From an uncultured Desulfobacter sp. (GTDB lineage: Bacteria; Desulfobacterota; Desulfobacteria; Desulfobacterales; Desulfobacteraceae), in assembly GCF_963677125.1 (NCBI RefSeq), contig NZ_OY781882.1, positions 2,550,501 through 2,614,500 of the forward strand: DNA of 64,000 nucleotides. The letters are read 5' to 3'. Of this stretch, positions 23,707-33,400 are shown piece after piece. Numbering within the stretch: position 1 is the first letter of the stretch; the number at the start of each line of letters is the position of its first letter. The notes below the pieces were generated by a model that had not been told where the DNA came from, did no database searches, and saw only the letters and a list, made by a program, of their open reading frames with translations. A program made the position numbers and the translations under genes.

Positions 23707-25896
23707 ATGTCCCTTGCTGAACAGAAGATTTCCATAGAAAGTGAGGCAACTCCGGCCAAACAACAAAGTCCCAGGGAGTTTGACCTCAAAGCTCCGGAAT
23801 GGTTTCTGAACAGAGAGTTGACCTGGTTGGAATTCAATCGCCGGGTCCTCCATGAAGGGCAGGACTCACGCAATCCCCTTTTGGAACGGGTCTTCTTTCT
23901 TTCAGTCGTCGGTTCAAATCTTGATGAGTTCTTAATGAAACGTATCGGAGGACTCAAGCAACTGGAAGGTGCGGGGGTCAAAAAGCTGAGTGTCGACGGG
24001 CGGACACCCCAGGAGCAGATTAACGAATGCAATATTGTTGTTCAGGATATTTTAAAACAGAGTCAAATGTTGGAAGTGGAGTTAAAAACACTGCTGGATA
24101 AAGAGGGCATTGTTATCAGCGGCTACGACCAATTGACAAAAGCGCAAAAGACATTTGCCAACAAATTTTTCTTCGATAATGTATATCCACTGCTCACGCC
24201 CCAGGGAACCGATCCGGCACATCCGTTTCCTTTTATCTCCAACCTCTCCTTAAATCTTCTGGTCAAGGTAAGCTTTCCGGATGCGGAACACGCATATCTT
24301 AACAGAATCAAGGTACCGGTCGATTCCGGAATCTCTTCACGGTTTATAAGGATCGGCCGAAAAGATTTATATGTACCCATAGAAGATATCATTGCCAATA
24401 ACCTTGACTTGCTTTTCCCGGGCATGGTGATTGAATCGTGCGATTTTTTCCGGGTGACCAGAAACGCCATTACCGAACGGGACCAGGAACAGGCTAACGA
24501 TCTTCTGTCCATGATCGAGTCCGCCCTTAGGGACAGAAAATTTGCTGAGATCGTCCGGCTTGAGGTGAACCCGGGTATGAGCCCGGCCCTGCGAGGCATG
24601 CTGGCCGCAGAACTCAACATCAACGAAGAAGAGGATGTTTTCGAAGTTGAGGGAATCATGGCCAAGCGGCATCTGATGCAAATTGCCCAACTTGACCGGC
24701 AGGATTTGCACTTTCCGATTCATCAAGCCGTCGACCACCCGGAACTGCTGGGAGAGGACCCGAATATCTTCCACATCATAAAGGAAAAAGGCGCCATCCT
24801 GCTGCAACATCCGTATGAATCCTTTGACAGCTCAGTGGAACGGTTTATAAAAGAGGCAAGCCTGGATCCCAAAGTGCTGGCCGTTAAAATGACCCTTTAC
24901 CGGACAGCCGAGCAGTCCAGAGTCATACAATACCTGATTGATGCAGCCCAGAACGGAAAACAGGTCGCCGTGGTTGTGGAGCTTAAGGCGCGTTTCGATG
25001 AGTCGGCCAACATCCGCTGGGCCAGATATCTTGAAGAGGTGGGAATCCATGTGACATACGGGGTTGTGGACCTGAAGACCCACTCAAAAGTGGTATTCGT
25101 GGTCCGCAAAGATTTTGACGGCTTGCATCGCTATGCCCATATCGGAACCGGCAACTATCATGCGGGCACTGCCCGGGGATACAGTGATCTGGGGTTGTTC
25201 ACCTGCGATTCAGTTATCGGTTCCGATCTAACTGAACTATTTAATTACCTGACGACTGGATATACGGTTACCCGTAATTACAAAAAACTTTTACCCTGCC
25301 CCTATATTTTGAAAAAAAAGCTGCTGGAAAAAATTAGCCGGGAGGGTAGGTTGCAGGCCGAAGGCAAACAAGGACTCATTCAATTAAAAACCAATGCCCT
25401 TGAAGACAAGGATATCACGCGTGCATTGTACCAAGCCTCCCAGGCCGGTGTTCACATTGATCTTATCGTCCGTGATTCCTGTCGGTTGAGGCCGGGCATT
25501 CCAGGACTGTCTGAGAATGTTCACGTTATTTCCATTGTCGGCCGGTTTTTGGAACATTCAAGGATTTTTTATTTTCGCAATGGCGGCAACGAAGAATACT
25601 TCATCTCTTCGGCAGACCTGATGAAACGAAACCTGGAGAGTCGGGTAGAGGTATGCACGCCTGTGGAATCCCCGCGCCTGCAGGCGCTATTGCGGGAGAT
25701 GCTCGATATACAGCTAAATGACAGACACAGTTGCTGGCAAATGCAAAGTGACGGCAGCTACGTCAAACTGCAGGCACAACCAGGAGAAGATACCCGCAGT
25801 TCTTTTGAGCATCTGATTAAAAATGCGGAAAAGAGGCTGAAAACGGCACATCGGCTGGTGGTTAAAAAAGGAAAAAGTGAGTTACGGAAGAATTAA
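23707..25896 (+). CDS. ppk1: polyphosphate kinase 1
   Basis: A 729-residue Ppk1. N-terminal helical domain (WFLNRELTWLEFNRRVL, about 31-47), a head domain and two phospholipase-D-like domains carry the catalytic histidines in DLKTHSKVVFVVRKD and the RYAHIGTGNYHAGTAR motif; the IKEASLDPKVLAVKMTLYR segment is the usual third conserved block. It polymerises the gamma-phosphate of ATP into polyphosphate reversibly. The ATG at 23707 has GGAG seven bases upstream; an upstream TTG at 23695 is unlikely. It lies 80 bases after the aquaporin-ArsC gene and a few kb from the CHAD/ParA/CYTH/Ppx cluster, so this region covers polyphosphate synthesis, binding and breakdown. An imperfect hairpin at about 25929-25961 may end transcription. 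Confidence 0.95.
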   Translation: MSLAEQKISIESEATPAKQQSPREFDLKAPEWFLNRELTWLEFNRRVLHEGQDSRNPLLERVFFLSVVGSNLDEFLMKRIGGLKQLEGAGVKKLSVDGRTPQEQINECNIVVQDILKQSQMLEVELKTLLDKEGIVISGYDQLTKAQKTFANKFFFDNVYPLLTPQGTDPAHPFPFISNLSLNLLVKVSFPDAEHAYLNRIKVPVDSGISSRFIRIGRKDLYVPIEDIIANNLDLLFPGMVIESCDFFRVTRNAITERDQEQANDLLSMIESALRDRKFAEIVRLEVNPGMSPALRGMLAAELNINEEEDVFEVEGIMAKRHLMQIAQLDRQDLHFPIHQAVDHPELLGEDPNIFHIIKEKGAILLQHPYESFDSSVERFIKEASLDPKVLAVKMTLYRTAEQSRVIQYLIDAAQNGKQVAVVVELKARFDESANIRWARYLEEVGIHVTYGVVDLKTHSKVVFVVRKDFDGLHRYAHIGTGNYHAGTARGYSDLGLFTCDSVIGSDLTELFNYLTTGYTVTRNYKKLLPCPYILKKKLLEKISREGRLQAEGKQGLIQLKTNALEDKDITRALYQASQAGVHIDLIVRDSCRLRPGIPGLSENVHVISIVGRFLEHSRIFYFRNGGNEEYFISSADLMKRNLESRVEVCTPVESPRLQALLREMLDIQLNDRHSCWQMQSDGSYVKLQAQPGEDTRSSFEHLIKNAEKRLKTAHRLVVKKGKSELRKN

Positions 25897-26005
25897 ATGA
25901 TCTGCAGGGGGATCATTGAAAAAAAACAAAGGGGTTCCACCGTTGGGAAGAACACCTTTGCTGTTGTGTTTTAGTATAGCCCGACAACACCATTTGACGG
26001 TGGCA

Positions 26006-26128
26006 TCAGGCTTTTTTAAGGGCTTTTTTTAATTTTTTAATCTTGCCCTGTTGTTTAGCCATTTTAGCTTTCCGAGACTTAATTTCTTTTTTGAGAGACA
26101 TTGCCTTTTTGGATACCTTTTTTGCCAT
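26006..26128 (-). CDS. lysine-rich basic peptide (40 aa)
   Basis: A 40-codon frame with an excellent ribosome site (AAGGAGAATGAA before ATG). The product begins MAKKVSKKAMSLKKEIK and is about 40% lysine, otherwise helix-forming (K, A, M, L, Q). Such tiny basic proteins bind nucleic acids or other polyanions; next to ppk1 on the opposite strand, polyphosphate is a possible ligand. No homologue is recognised. A perfect hairpin at 26146-26169 lies just upstream of its ribosome site, which suggests leader regulation. Confidence 0.6.
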   Translation of the reverse strand: MAKKVSKKAMSLKKEIKSRKAKMAKQQGKIKKLKKALKKA

Positions 26129-26145
26129 TTCATTCTCCTTTGTTT

Positions 26146-26169
26146 AAATCGTGCCTCATAGCACGATTT
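26146..26169. promoter_or_regulatory. perfect inverted repeat in leader of the basic peptide gene
   Basis: AAATCGTGC-CTCATA-GCACGATTT: nine-base arms and a six-base loop, located about 18 bases upstream of the start codon of the basic peptide gene. It could be an operator or an RNA hairpin just 5' of the ribosome site. Confidence 0.5.
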
Positions 26170-26246
26170 GTTTGGTGACGTTCTGCTATAGCAGCAGGTT
26201 GTCATGCCTTCCGGAACATGGCCGCCGGTGGAACCTCCACCGAAAA

Positions 26247-26432
26247 TTAATCCTTTTTCGGTTCATGCTCCGCTAAAAACTGGCGTATGAATTTTCGGAT
26301 CTCCCGCGCCGCACTTGTATCCATCTCTTCGCAAAGCAAGATGAAACGCTCCCGTTGTGCCGCTGTAATCCGTATGACGAACTGACTTTCAAGCTTGTTT
26401 TTCTTTTTACGGTTTTTCTTTTTTTTATCCAT
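26247..26432 (-). CDS. small basic protein, possible RHH-type DNA-binding protein
   Basis: A 61-residue frame. After a lysine/arginine/asparagine-rich N terminus it reads ESQFVIRITAAQRERFILLC, then EEMDTSAAREIRKFIRQFL, a beta strand plus two helices with the spacing of ribbon-helix-helix proteins. This would be a second small DNA-binding protein in the polyphosphate-flavoured region. The ATG at 26432 has no strong ribosome site. It is upstream of the basic peptide on the same strand with 118 bases between them, so they may be co-transcribed. DNA binding is inferred from secondary-structure pattern only. Confidence 0.55.
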   Translation of the reverse strand: MDKKKKNRKKKNKLESQFVIRITAAQRERFILLCEEMDTSAAREIRKFIRQFLAEHEPKKD

Positions 26433-26527
26433 CAATAGCGAATGCAGAAAGTTAGGTGACTATGCTTTGTATATACTAAAAATGAAAAACTTGCAAAATA
26501 ATAAAATGGATACAAATGTTCGCTCAG

Positions 26528-26544
26528 GCCGGCCATGGGCCGGC
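26528..26544. terminator. GC-rich hairpin after etfA
   Basis: GCCGGCC-ATG-GGCCGGC: seven-base arms, three-base loop, on the 3' side of etfA (about 60 bases after its stop). There is no T-run on either strand, so it is more likely an mRNA-stabilising hairpin than a classical terminator. Confidence 0.4.
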
Positions 26545-26604
26545 TTGGTGTATCCGCCACCAGGTTCAACCCACAACGAAAGTGGAAAGACTGTATAGAA
26601 GAAA

Positions 26605-27612
26605 TCAGTCCCGTATTTTCTCTTTCAAGGCACGGATAATCCCGGAGCAGACCTGGTTGGCATCGGCCACGATGGCCACATCCGCAAGTTTCATCATCGT
26701 GGCATCAGGATTTTTGTTCACAGCCACAATGAAATCAGCATCCATGAGTGCGGCTGTATGCTGGATGGCACCTGAAATACCAAAAGAAAATAACACCTTG
26801 GGCCGGATATGCTTACCGGCCTGTCCCACCAGGGCCTCATGGTCTACCCATCGGGCATAGACAACAGGGCGAGTGGCCCCGACCTCGGCATTAAGCAGAC
26901 CTGCCAGCTCAAACAATTTTTTAAACTTACCCTTGGATCCCATACCCCTGCCTCCGGTGATCACAATATCCGCCTTTTCAATGCCCAGGGTTTTGGCAGG
27001 CCGGTATTCTGAATGGGTGCAGCGAACCCGCTCGGTGGGCAGGTCTTCGGGCAAATCAAGGGAGACCACCTCGCCCTGGGCCGTATCATCATGGGGCAGT
27101 TCCTGGAACGTGCCGGGTCGCACCGTTGCCATCTGGGGCCGGGCTTTCGGCGTGAGTATCCGTGCAATGAGGTTGCCCCCAAAGGATGGGGCGGTCTGGA
27201 CAAGGCGTTGTTCATCGTCAATGTCAAGATCAATACAGTCGGCGGTCAGCCCGGTGTCCAAATGCTTTGCCACCCGGGGCGCCACCTCCTGGCCGAACCT
27301 GGTAGCCCCGATTAGAATGATATCCGGATTCATGTCCCGGGCCAAGCGTATCAACAGGTTGGTAAAGGTCTCAATGCCATAGGATTTAAGCCTTGGATGA
27401 TCGATGACATAAACCCGGTCTGCACCATGGGAGATGTATTCGCCGGCATACCCTCCCACATCGTGGCCAAATACCACGCCGCACACCCGGCCACCCGTCT
27501 TTTCGGCAAGCGCCCGGGCCCTGCCCAGAATCTGAAGCGTGACCCGGTTCTTAAAATAGTTGCGGTAGTCCCCAAGCACCCAGATATCTTTGCCCGTTGA
27601 TTTTTTCGACAT
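26605..27612 (-). CDS. etfA: electron transfer flavoprotein, alpha subunit
   Basis: A 335-residue EtfA. The N-terminal domain (about 1-200) has the ETF alpha/beta fold, and the C-terminal FAD domain carries VITGGRGMGSKG (about 220) and the end block LFSFGISGAIQHTAALMDADFIVAVNKNPDATMMKLADVAIV... in which SGAIQH and INKDP-like (VNKNPDA) residues bind FAD. It pairs with EtfB to carry electrons between acyl-CoA dehydrogenase and a quinone or other partner. No extra ferredoxin domain is attached. Two starts are possible: ATG at 27624 overlapping the etfB stop (ATGA), or ATG at 27612 with GAGG at the right distance; the latter was chosen. Confidence 0.93.
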   Translation of the reverse strand: MSKKSTGKDIWVLGDYRNYFKNRVTLQILGRARALAEKTGGRVCGVVFGHDVGGYAGEYISHGADRVYVIDHPRLKSYGIETFTNLLIRLARDMNPDIILIGATRFGQEVAPRVAKHLDTGLTADCIDLDIDDEQRLVQTAPSFGGNLIARILTPKARPQMATVRPGTFQELPHDDTAQGEVVSLDLPEDLPTERVRCTHSEYRPAKTLGIEKADIVITGGRGMGSKGKFKKLFELAGLLNAEVGATRPVVYARWVDHEALVGQAGKHIRPKVLFSFGISGAIQHTAALMDADFIVAVNKNPDATMMKLADVAIVADANQVCSGIIRALKEKIRD

Positions 27613-27620
27613 TTGCGCCC

Positions 27621-28466
27621 TCATTTCTTTTTCAAATCCTTGCCCATGGCTGAACTAATAATTTTTCCATAATCCGTAAACAGCTGGTCCACCACAGTTT
27701 TCGCAGCCCCCTTGAGTACCCGGCTCTCCTTTTGGGTAGCCGGCGAAAACACATCCAGAATACGGGTCGGTGAATCTTTAAGGGCATTAAAATCCTTGTC
27801 CAGTTCCAAACCATCGGCATCCACAACTTCAATTTTGGGAGAAGCAAAGGCCTGGGCCACGCCGGCAAGTCCGGCATAACGGGGAACAAATGCGCCCTGA
27901 TCGATAGTGACAAGACCCGGCAGATCCATCTCCAGGGTTTCCATAAAATCATCCACGAGTCGGGTGACCACAACTGTTTTTTGGGCCAGGCGGATGTCCG
28001 ATGCCCAGCCGATTGCCGGCCAGTCCAATTCACAAGCCAACTGGGGTCCGACCTGGGCCGTTTCACTGTCACTGGTCTGGGATCCGCACAGTACAAGACC
28101 GGTATCGGGCTTAAACATCTTTATGTATCGCCCAAGGATAAAAGAGGTAAGATTGGTGTCGGCCCCGGCCATTTTGCGGTCCGTAAGCAATACCCCATGG
28201 TCTGCACCCAGAGCTACGGCCTGGTGAAGGACTTCTTCGGCCATGGGCGGGCCCATGGTCAATGCAGTTATCCGGATGCTGTGATCATCCGATTGTCCTG
28301 CCCTTCGAAGACGAAGTCCGGCTTCCAAGGCAAGGCGTGAGGCCGGATCCATCATGCCCTGGGCAAGTTCACGTTTCAGTGTACCGGTTTTGGAATTCCA
28401 GGGTAATTCGGACACCATGGGCACCTGTTTGATGCATACAATGATATCAAGCACATTAGTTTCCAT
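27621..28466 (-). CDS. etfB: electron transfer flavoprotein, beta subunit
   Basis: A 281-residue EtfB. DIIVCIKQVPMVSELPWN at the start, DPASRLALEAGLRLR and a central VLLTDRKMAGADTN/LVLCGSQTSD nucleotide-binding region are characteristic, as is the SLVDDFMETLEMDLPGLVTI segment that contacts the acyl-CoA dehydrogenase recognition loop region. It binds AMP or a second FAD depending on subtype; which of the two cannot be decided from the sequence. It precedes etfA and follows the acyl-CoA dehydrogenase gene with a 16-base gap, so the three form one operon for fatty acid or aromatic-acid beta-oxidation. Confidence 0.93.
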   Translation of the reverse strand: METNVLDIIVCIKQVPMVSELPWNSKTGTLKRELAQGMMDPASRLALEAGLRLRRAGQSDDHSIRITALTMGPPMAEEVLHQAVALGADHGVLLTDRKMAGADTNLTSFILGRYIKMFKPDTGLVLCGSQTSDSETAQVGPQLACELDWPAIGWASDIRLAQKTVVVTRLVDDFMETLEMDLPGLVTIDQGAFVPRYAGLAGVAQAFASPKIEVVDADGLELDKDFNALKDSPTRILDVFSPATQKESRVLKGAAKTVVDQLFTDYGKIISSAMGKDLKKK

Positions 28467-28482
28467 ATGTTTATCTTCTTCC

Positions 28483-29631
28483 TTAACTGGGCCGGGTAAT
28501 CAGATGCCTTGCGATGACCATTTTCTGCACTTCACTGGTTCCCTCGTAAATCTGTGTCACCTTGGCCTCCCTGAAATATCGTTCCACATCATATTCCCTG
28601 GAATATCCGTATCCGCCATGGATCTGGACAGCCAGATCCGTCACCGTGCGGGCTGTTTCACTGCAGGAGAGTTTGGCCATGGCCGACTGGGCACTAAAAT
28701 TTTCACCTTTGTCCTTGGCGGCGGCAGCCCGATACAAAAGCAGGCGTGAAGATTCAATGGATGTGGCCATATCGGCTAAATAATTCTGGATGGTTTGAAA
28801 TTTTGTCAACGGGCTGTTGAACTGCCGGCGCTCTTTAGCATAACTCAGCGCTGCCTCAAATGCTGCCTGGGCAATGCCTAACGCCTGGGCCGCAATCCCG
28901 ATACGGCCGGTATCCAAAGCAGTCAAGCCAATTTTAAGCCCATGGCCTGGTTTACCCAAAAGATTGGTTTCAGGAATCCGGCAGTCCTCAAAAAACAGTG
29001 ACGAAACCGGGTTCGCCCGCATGCCGCATAGATCCTCTATTTCACCTACACTGAATCCGGGACACGTCTTTTCCACAATAAACACATTAGGCCGGGAGGG
29101 ACCCTGGCTGCCTGCATCCACGGCAAAGACCAGGACCACATCACTGACCCCACCGTTGGTGACAAAAATCTTGGTGCCGTTGATGGTATACCCCTCGTCC
29201 GTCTTTGTTGCCGTGGTTTCCACGCCGCCGGCATCGGACCCGGCATTGGCTTCGGTCAGACAAAAGGCCCCAATATGCTTGCCGGCAGCCATGTCCGGGA
29301 CTAAGCGGGTGATCTGCTCATCCGTACCAAATTTTAAGATAGGATAAAGCCCCACGCTGTTGTGAACAGACACACAAAGCCCGATGGCAGCGCAGACCCT
29401 GGATAATTCTTCGACTACAATGGCATAGGAGATAGTGTCAAGACCGGCCCCCCCTAAAGACGGTGGCACCTGGAGGCCAAAATAGTTTAAAGGCCCCATC
29501 TTTTCTATAATTTCGGTAGGGAAGCGCCCTTCCCTGTCCAGGCTTGCGGCATGGGGTCCGATCTCGTTTTCAGCAAACTCCCGCACCGTTTTTCTGACCA
29601 CCTGGTGTTTCATGCAGGGGTTAAAATCCAT
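28483..29631 (-). CDS. acyl-CoA dehydrogenase
   Basis: A 382-residue acyl-CoA dehydrogenase. FCLTEANAGSDAGGVETTAT and GTKIFVTNGGVSDVVLVF are the middle-domain FAD/substrate signatures, and IHGGYGYSREYDVERYFREAKVTQIYEGTSE is the C-terminal block; the catalytic base is expected as the glutamate of YEGTSE (about residue 364). It oxidises an acyl-CoA to the 2,3-enoyl-CoA with electrons to the adjacent ETF. Chain length specificity is not evident. The ATG at 29631 follows AAAGG; a longer frame to 29721 starts in hydrophobic non-conserved sequence. It is the first gene of an operon with etfB and etfA, divergent from a MaoC-like gene 129 bases away. Confidence 0.93.
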   Translation of the reverse strand: MDFNPCMKHQVVRKTVREFAENEIGPHAASLDREGRFPTEIIEKMGPLNYFGLQVPPSLGGAGLDTISYAIVVEELSRVCAAIGLCVSVHNSVGLYPILKFGTDEQITRLVPDMAAGKHIGAFCLTEANAGSDAGGVETTATKTDEGYTINGTKIFVTNGGVSDVVLVFAVDAGSQGPSRPNVFIVEKTCPGFSVGEIEDLCGMRANPVSSLFFEDCRIPETNLLGKPGHGLKIGLTALDTGRIGIAAQALGIAQAAFEAALSYAKERRQFNSPLTKFQTIQNYLADMATSIESSRLLLYRAAAAKDKGENFSAQSAMAKLSCSETARTVTDLAVQIHGGYGYSREYDVERYFREAKVTQIYEGTSEVQKMVIARHLITRPS

Positions 29632-29760
29632 AAAATCATGCCTTTTATTTTTATAGGGGTGAAATACCCGTAAAATTAATATAATTATCTTGTGGGGCAG
29701 GACTATACCCCATCTGGGCACATTTTCAAATTATTAACTCAACTTTTGATGAGGTAAACT

Positions 29761-30246
29761 ATGAGCGATGAGAAAAGATGTCAGGACTTTTTAAATTTTA
29801 TTAAACCTCAGATTGGTCAGCAGATTCATGTGGGCCCCTGGCTCGAGATTGACCAGAAACGAATCAATGATTTTGCGGCCGTTACCGGTGATGTGCAATG
29901 GATTCATACGGATGTTGAGCGCGCCCAAAAAGAGTCTCCCTATAAATCAACAATTGCTCACGGGTATTTGACATTGTCTTTATTGCCTTATTTAACCGAA
30001 AGCAATCACCCTGATTTTTTTCAAAAAAATTATCCAGGCATGAAGTATCGGGTAAACTATGGTCTTAACCGGCTTCGTTACCCCTCTGCAGTCAAAGCCG
30101 GATCTAAAATTCGGGCAAGAACGACAATCCAACAAGTAGAAGAGGTGAAGGGCGGTATACAAATCTGTTATCTGATTACCGTTGATATTGAAGGCAGTGA
30201 TAAGCCGGCTTGTGTTGTCGAATTTCTGGCACGTCTTTATCCCTAA
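29761..30246 (+). CDS. MaoC-like (R)-hydratase
   Basis: A 161-residue hot-dog fold protein. The hydratase 2 motif is FAAVTGDVQWIHTDVERAQ (catalytic D and H) followed by AHGYLTLSLLP, as in MaoC-type enoyl-CoA hydratases. The YGLNRLRYPSAVKAGSKIRAR segment is the conserved substrate loop region. It hydrates trans-2-enoyl-CoA or dehydrates 3-hydroxyacyl-CoA. It is divergent from the acyl-CoA dehydrogenase-ETF operon, so it may supply the next step of the same degradation. Length and motifs are those of stand-alone MaoC dehydratases. It is followed by a hairpin with 8-base arms (30256-30303). Confidence 0.88.
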   Translation: MSDEKRCQDFLNFIKPQIGQQIHVGPWLEIDQKRINDFAAVTGDVQWIHTDVERAQKESPYKSTIAHGYLTLSLLPYLTESNHPDFFQKNYPGMKYRVNYGLNRLRYPSAVKAGSKIRARTTIQQVEEVKGGIQICYLITVDIEGSDKPACVVEFLARLYP

Positions 30247-30255
30247 GGTGCATAA

Positions 30256-30303
30256 TTGCGGGGATATGATACCATCATATAAAAGCCGTATCCTGCCCCG
30301 CAA
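30256..30303. terminator. hairpin after the MaoC-like gene
   Basis: Arms TTGCGGGG (30256-30263) and CCCCGCAA (30296-30303) enclose 32 bases. No uridine run follows on the plus strand (an A-run follows instead), so it may be a weak terminator or a 3' stabiliser. The remaining sequence to 30492 contains no recognisable gene but does have the direct repeat GCCAAAT-TTAGC-GCCAAAT near 30436-30454, in front of the hybrid kinase. Confidence 0.35.
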
Positions 30304-30492
30304 CAAAAAAAATCTAACATCAATACAGTAATTGGTCTCCTTTGGATCTCTTTTTTTGTTTTTTCGTTTCACTTTTTTTGAATTAACAATATACTGTAAA
30401 ACTTAAGGACTCCATGACAATCTATCTTGGTCACGCCAAATTTAGCGCCAAATCCTTTTAATATCACATGGCGTCCTGTCCATGGAGACTGA

Positions 30493-33400
30493 ATGAAAAA
30501 CACACGGCATATTCGGCTTGTTACATTCACCATTCTGGTCATACTGTGTATTCTCCCGGACAAAAGTATTGGAAAGGCCCTCTCCCTTTTCACAAAAACT
30601 GAACAAGCATTTCTCAAAAAAAATCCAACTGTCAGTATTGCAGTTTTACCGGACAATGCACCCATTTCATATGTGGAAGATGGAAAACACAAAGGGTATG
30701 TCAAGGATCTGCTGACGCTTCTGGCGGACAAAACCGGATTGCAGTTCGATAAAAAAACGGGACTCTGGCCGGAGAATCTGAAAAATTTTAAAAACCGTCA
30801 GATAGATGTTATCACAGACATATCTTACAAAAAAGAGCGTCAATCTTTCACCCTGTATACCACCCAATATTATGAGATCCCCACCGCGATCTTTGTTCGA
30901 AAAGATTTTGAATCCTACAAAGGATTACAGAGTCTGCAGGGAAAATCAATCGGTATCCAGAAAGATATTTTTTACGAAAAAGAGCTGATTGAACTAGGGA
31001 ACATGAAATTGGTAAGATTTGCCGGCATGGATGAACAAATCAAAGCCCTTGCCTATGGCAAAGTGGATGCCGTCATACAAAATCTCACCTCATCAAACTA
31101 CTTTATCAGCAAAAATGGTCTCTCCAATCTCAAAATTGTAGATGAGTTCAAGTTAGGCGATTTTGGCCGGGAAGATCTTCGGCTGGGAATCCGGCCGGAC
31201 AAACCACTGCTTCACGCCATTTTGCAAAAAGGATTAGATGCTGTCAGCGAACCTGAATGGGACCGACTTGCCAACCGCTGGATCGGCGTCAAATTTGACC
31301 GCAGCAATGCAGCTAAAACTGTACAGCTGACAGATAAAGAACAGGCATTTATCCGCAAACACCCAACCATACGCCTGGGAACATCCACGGATCTTGCACC
31401 GTACGCAATCCTTAAAAAAGACGGCAAACTCACCGGCCTGGCGCCGGACCTGATTCAACGGATCAATCAGAAAACCGGATTAAATCTGGAACTGGTTAAC
31501 GATACCTGGCTTGGAATCAACCAGAAAGTAAAAAATGGGAGTCTGGCAGGGCAGCTGCCTTTGGTCCGGGGAAAGGAGCGGGGATCATATCTTTTGTTTT
31601 CCGATGCCATCATGGCAGAACAATTTATCGTCATTGTCAGGGCTGGAAATCCTTTGGCTCTGTACTCGGTTAAGGATTTAAAAGATAAACGCTTGGTAAT
31701 GCTGAACAGTGCTCCCAAGATCAAACAAATGGTTCAATCCCTATCAGACCCCCAAATAATATACAAGAATACGATACGGGAAATGATCAACGCAGTTATC
31801 TCAAGAGAGGCAGACTGTGCCGTATTTGGACGTAACATGCTCTCCATTGCCCAGCAGATGGGAGTTCTCAATTATATCGACCTGGGTTTTCCTATTGGTG
31901 ACCCCCTCTATACCAACATTGCCACACGAAAAGACCTGCCGGAACTGAACAGTATCATTAATAAGGCTATCCAGAGTTTTTCCCAACAGGAACTGACAAA
32001 TCTTCAATCCCGGTGGATGATTCCACTTAATTTTAAAAGGCAGAGCAAGACAGCCATTGCGTTGACCTCTGAAGAAAAAAAATTTTTAAAGGATCATCCT
32101 GTCATTCGCGCCCACAACGAACAAAATTGGAAACCGCTTAACTTCTATCGTAACGGGCAGCCCCAGGGTTACGTCATAGACCTGCTCAACCTTCTGGCAG
32201 ACAAACTGGGCATCAGGATCGAATATATCAGCGGCCCGACCTGGGACGAATTTCTCAGCATGTTGGAAAACAAAAAAATCGATCTAATCGGCAATTTAGT
32301 GAAAACAAAGGAACGACAAAATTTTGCCCTTTTTGTCCAGCAACCGGTTAATGAAGATCTGCCGGTTCTGGCATGCAGAAAAGACCATCAAATAAAATCC
32401 ATTGAAGCACTTTCCGGAAAAACAGTCGCCGTGGTCAAAGGCTTCTGGCATGAAAACGTATTGCGTAAATATGACCCATCCATCAAGCTATACCTTGGGA
32501 AGGACTCTTTGGACTGCCTGAAAGCGGTCTCTTACGGCAAAGCAGATGCAGCCATAGACACCGGGACCGTCATTCATAACCTATGGCTGGAGCACGGATT
32601 AACCAACCTGACGATCAGTGGGGATGCAACGCTTCCCGGAGCGGCCGATTTTTGCGATCGCATCGGCGTTCGCAACGACTGGCCTTTGCTGGTCAGCATC
32701 CTGGATAAAGCGATGTCTGCGGTCTCCTACCAGGAAAAACATGGATTAAAAAAGAAATGGTTGATCGATAAACTCCCAAAAAAATCAACAATTAATCTGA
32801 CACCCACCGAGCAAAAATTTCTCATCGCCCATCCTGTTTTGAAAGTCCACATGGAAGAAAGTTATCCACCATATTCCTTCCGTAAAGCAACCGGCGAATT
32901 CAGTGGATATTCCATTGACTATGCAGAACGTGTCGCCCAGCGTCTGGGAATTGATTTCCAATACTCCAAAAATGAATCCTGGAACCATGCGCTCAACAAT
33001 CTGAAAAGTAAACAGATCGACATCGTCGCCCAGGCCATTAATACTGAAAAAAGACGTAAATTTGCCCTTTTCAGTGATGCCTATATGACCTATTCCTGGG
33101 GGATAACGACTCACCGGAAAAAAGCAGACCTGAACATGCTCAATGCGCTTTCAAGCAGAACGGTCGGTGTCATCAAAGGCTACCTGATTGAAGATCAGCT
33201 CAAAAAGTATTATCCGCAAATCAAACTGCGTGACTACAAGGATCATAACGATCTGCTCAACGACGTTCGTTTTGGGCGATTGGATGCTGCGATATCCACC
33301 TACGAGGTAATGACCTACCATATTACCTCCCGCTCCATCCCTGACCTGGTTTCATTTCAGATCCAAAACACGCCGTCCCTGACGACCAACTCGGAATGTT

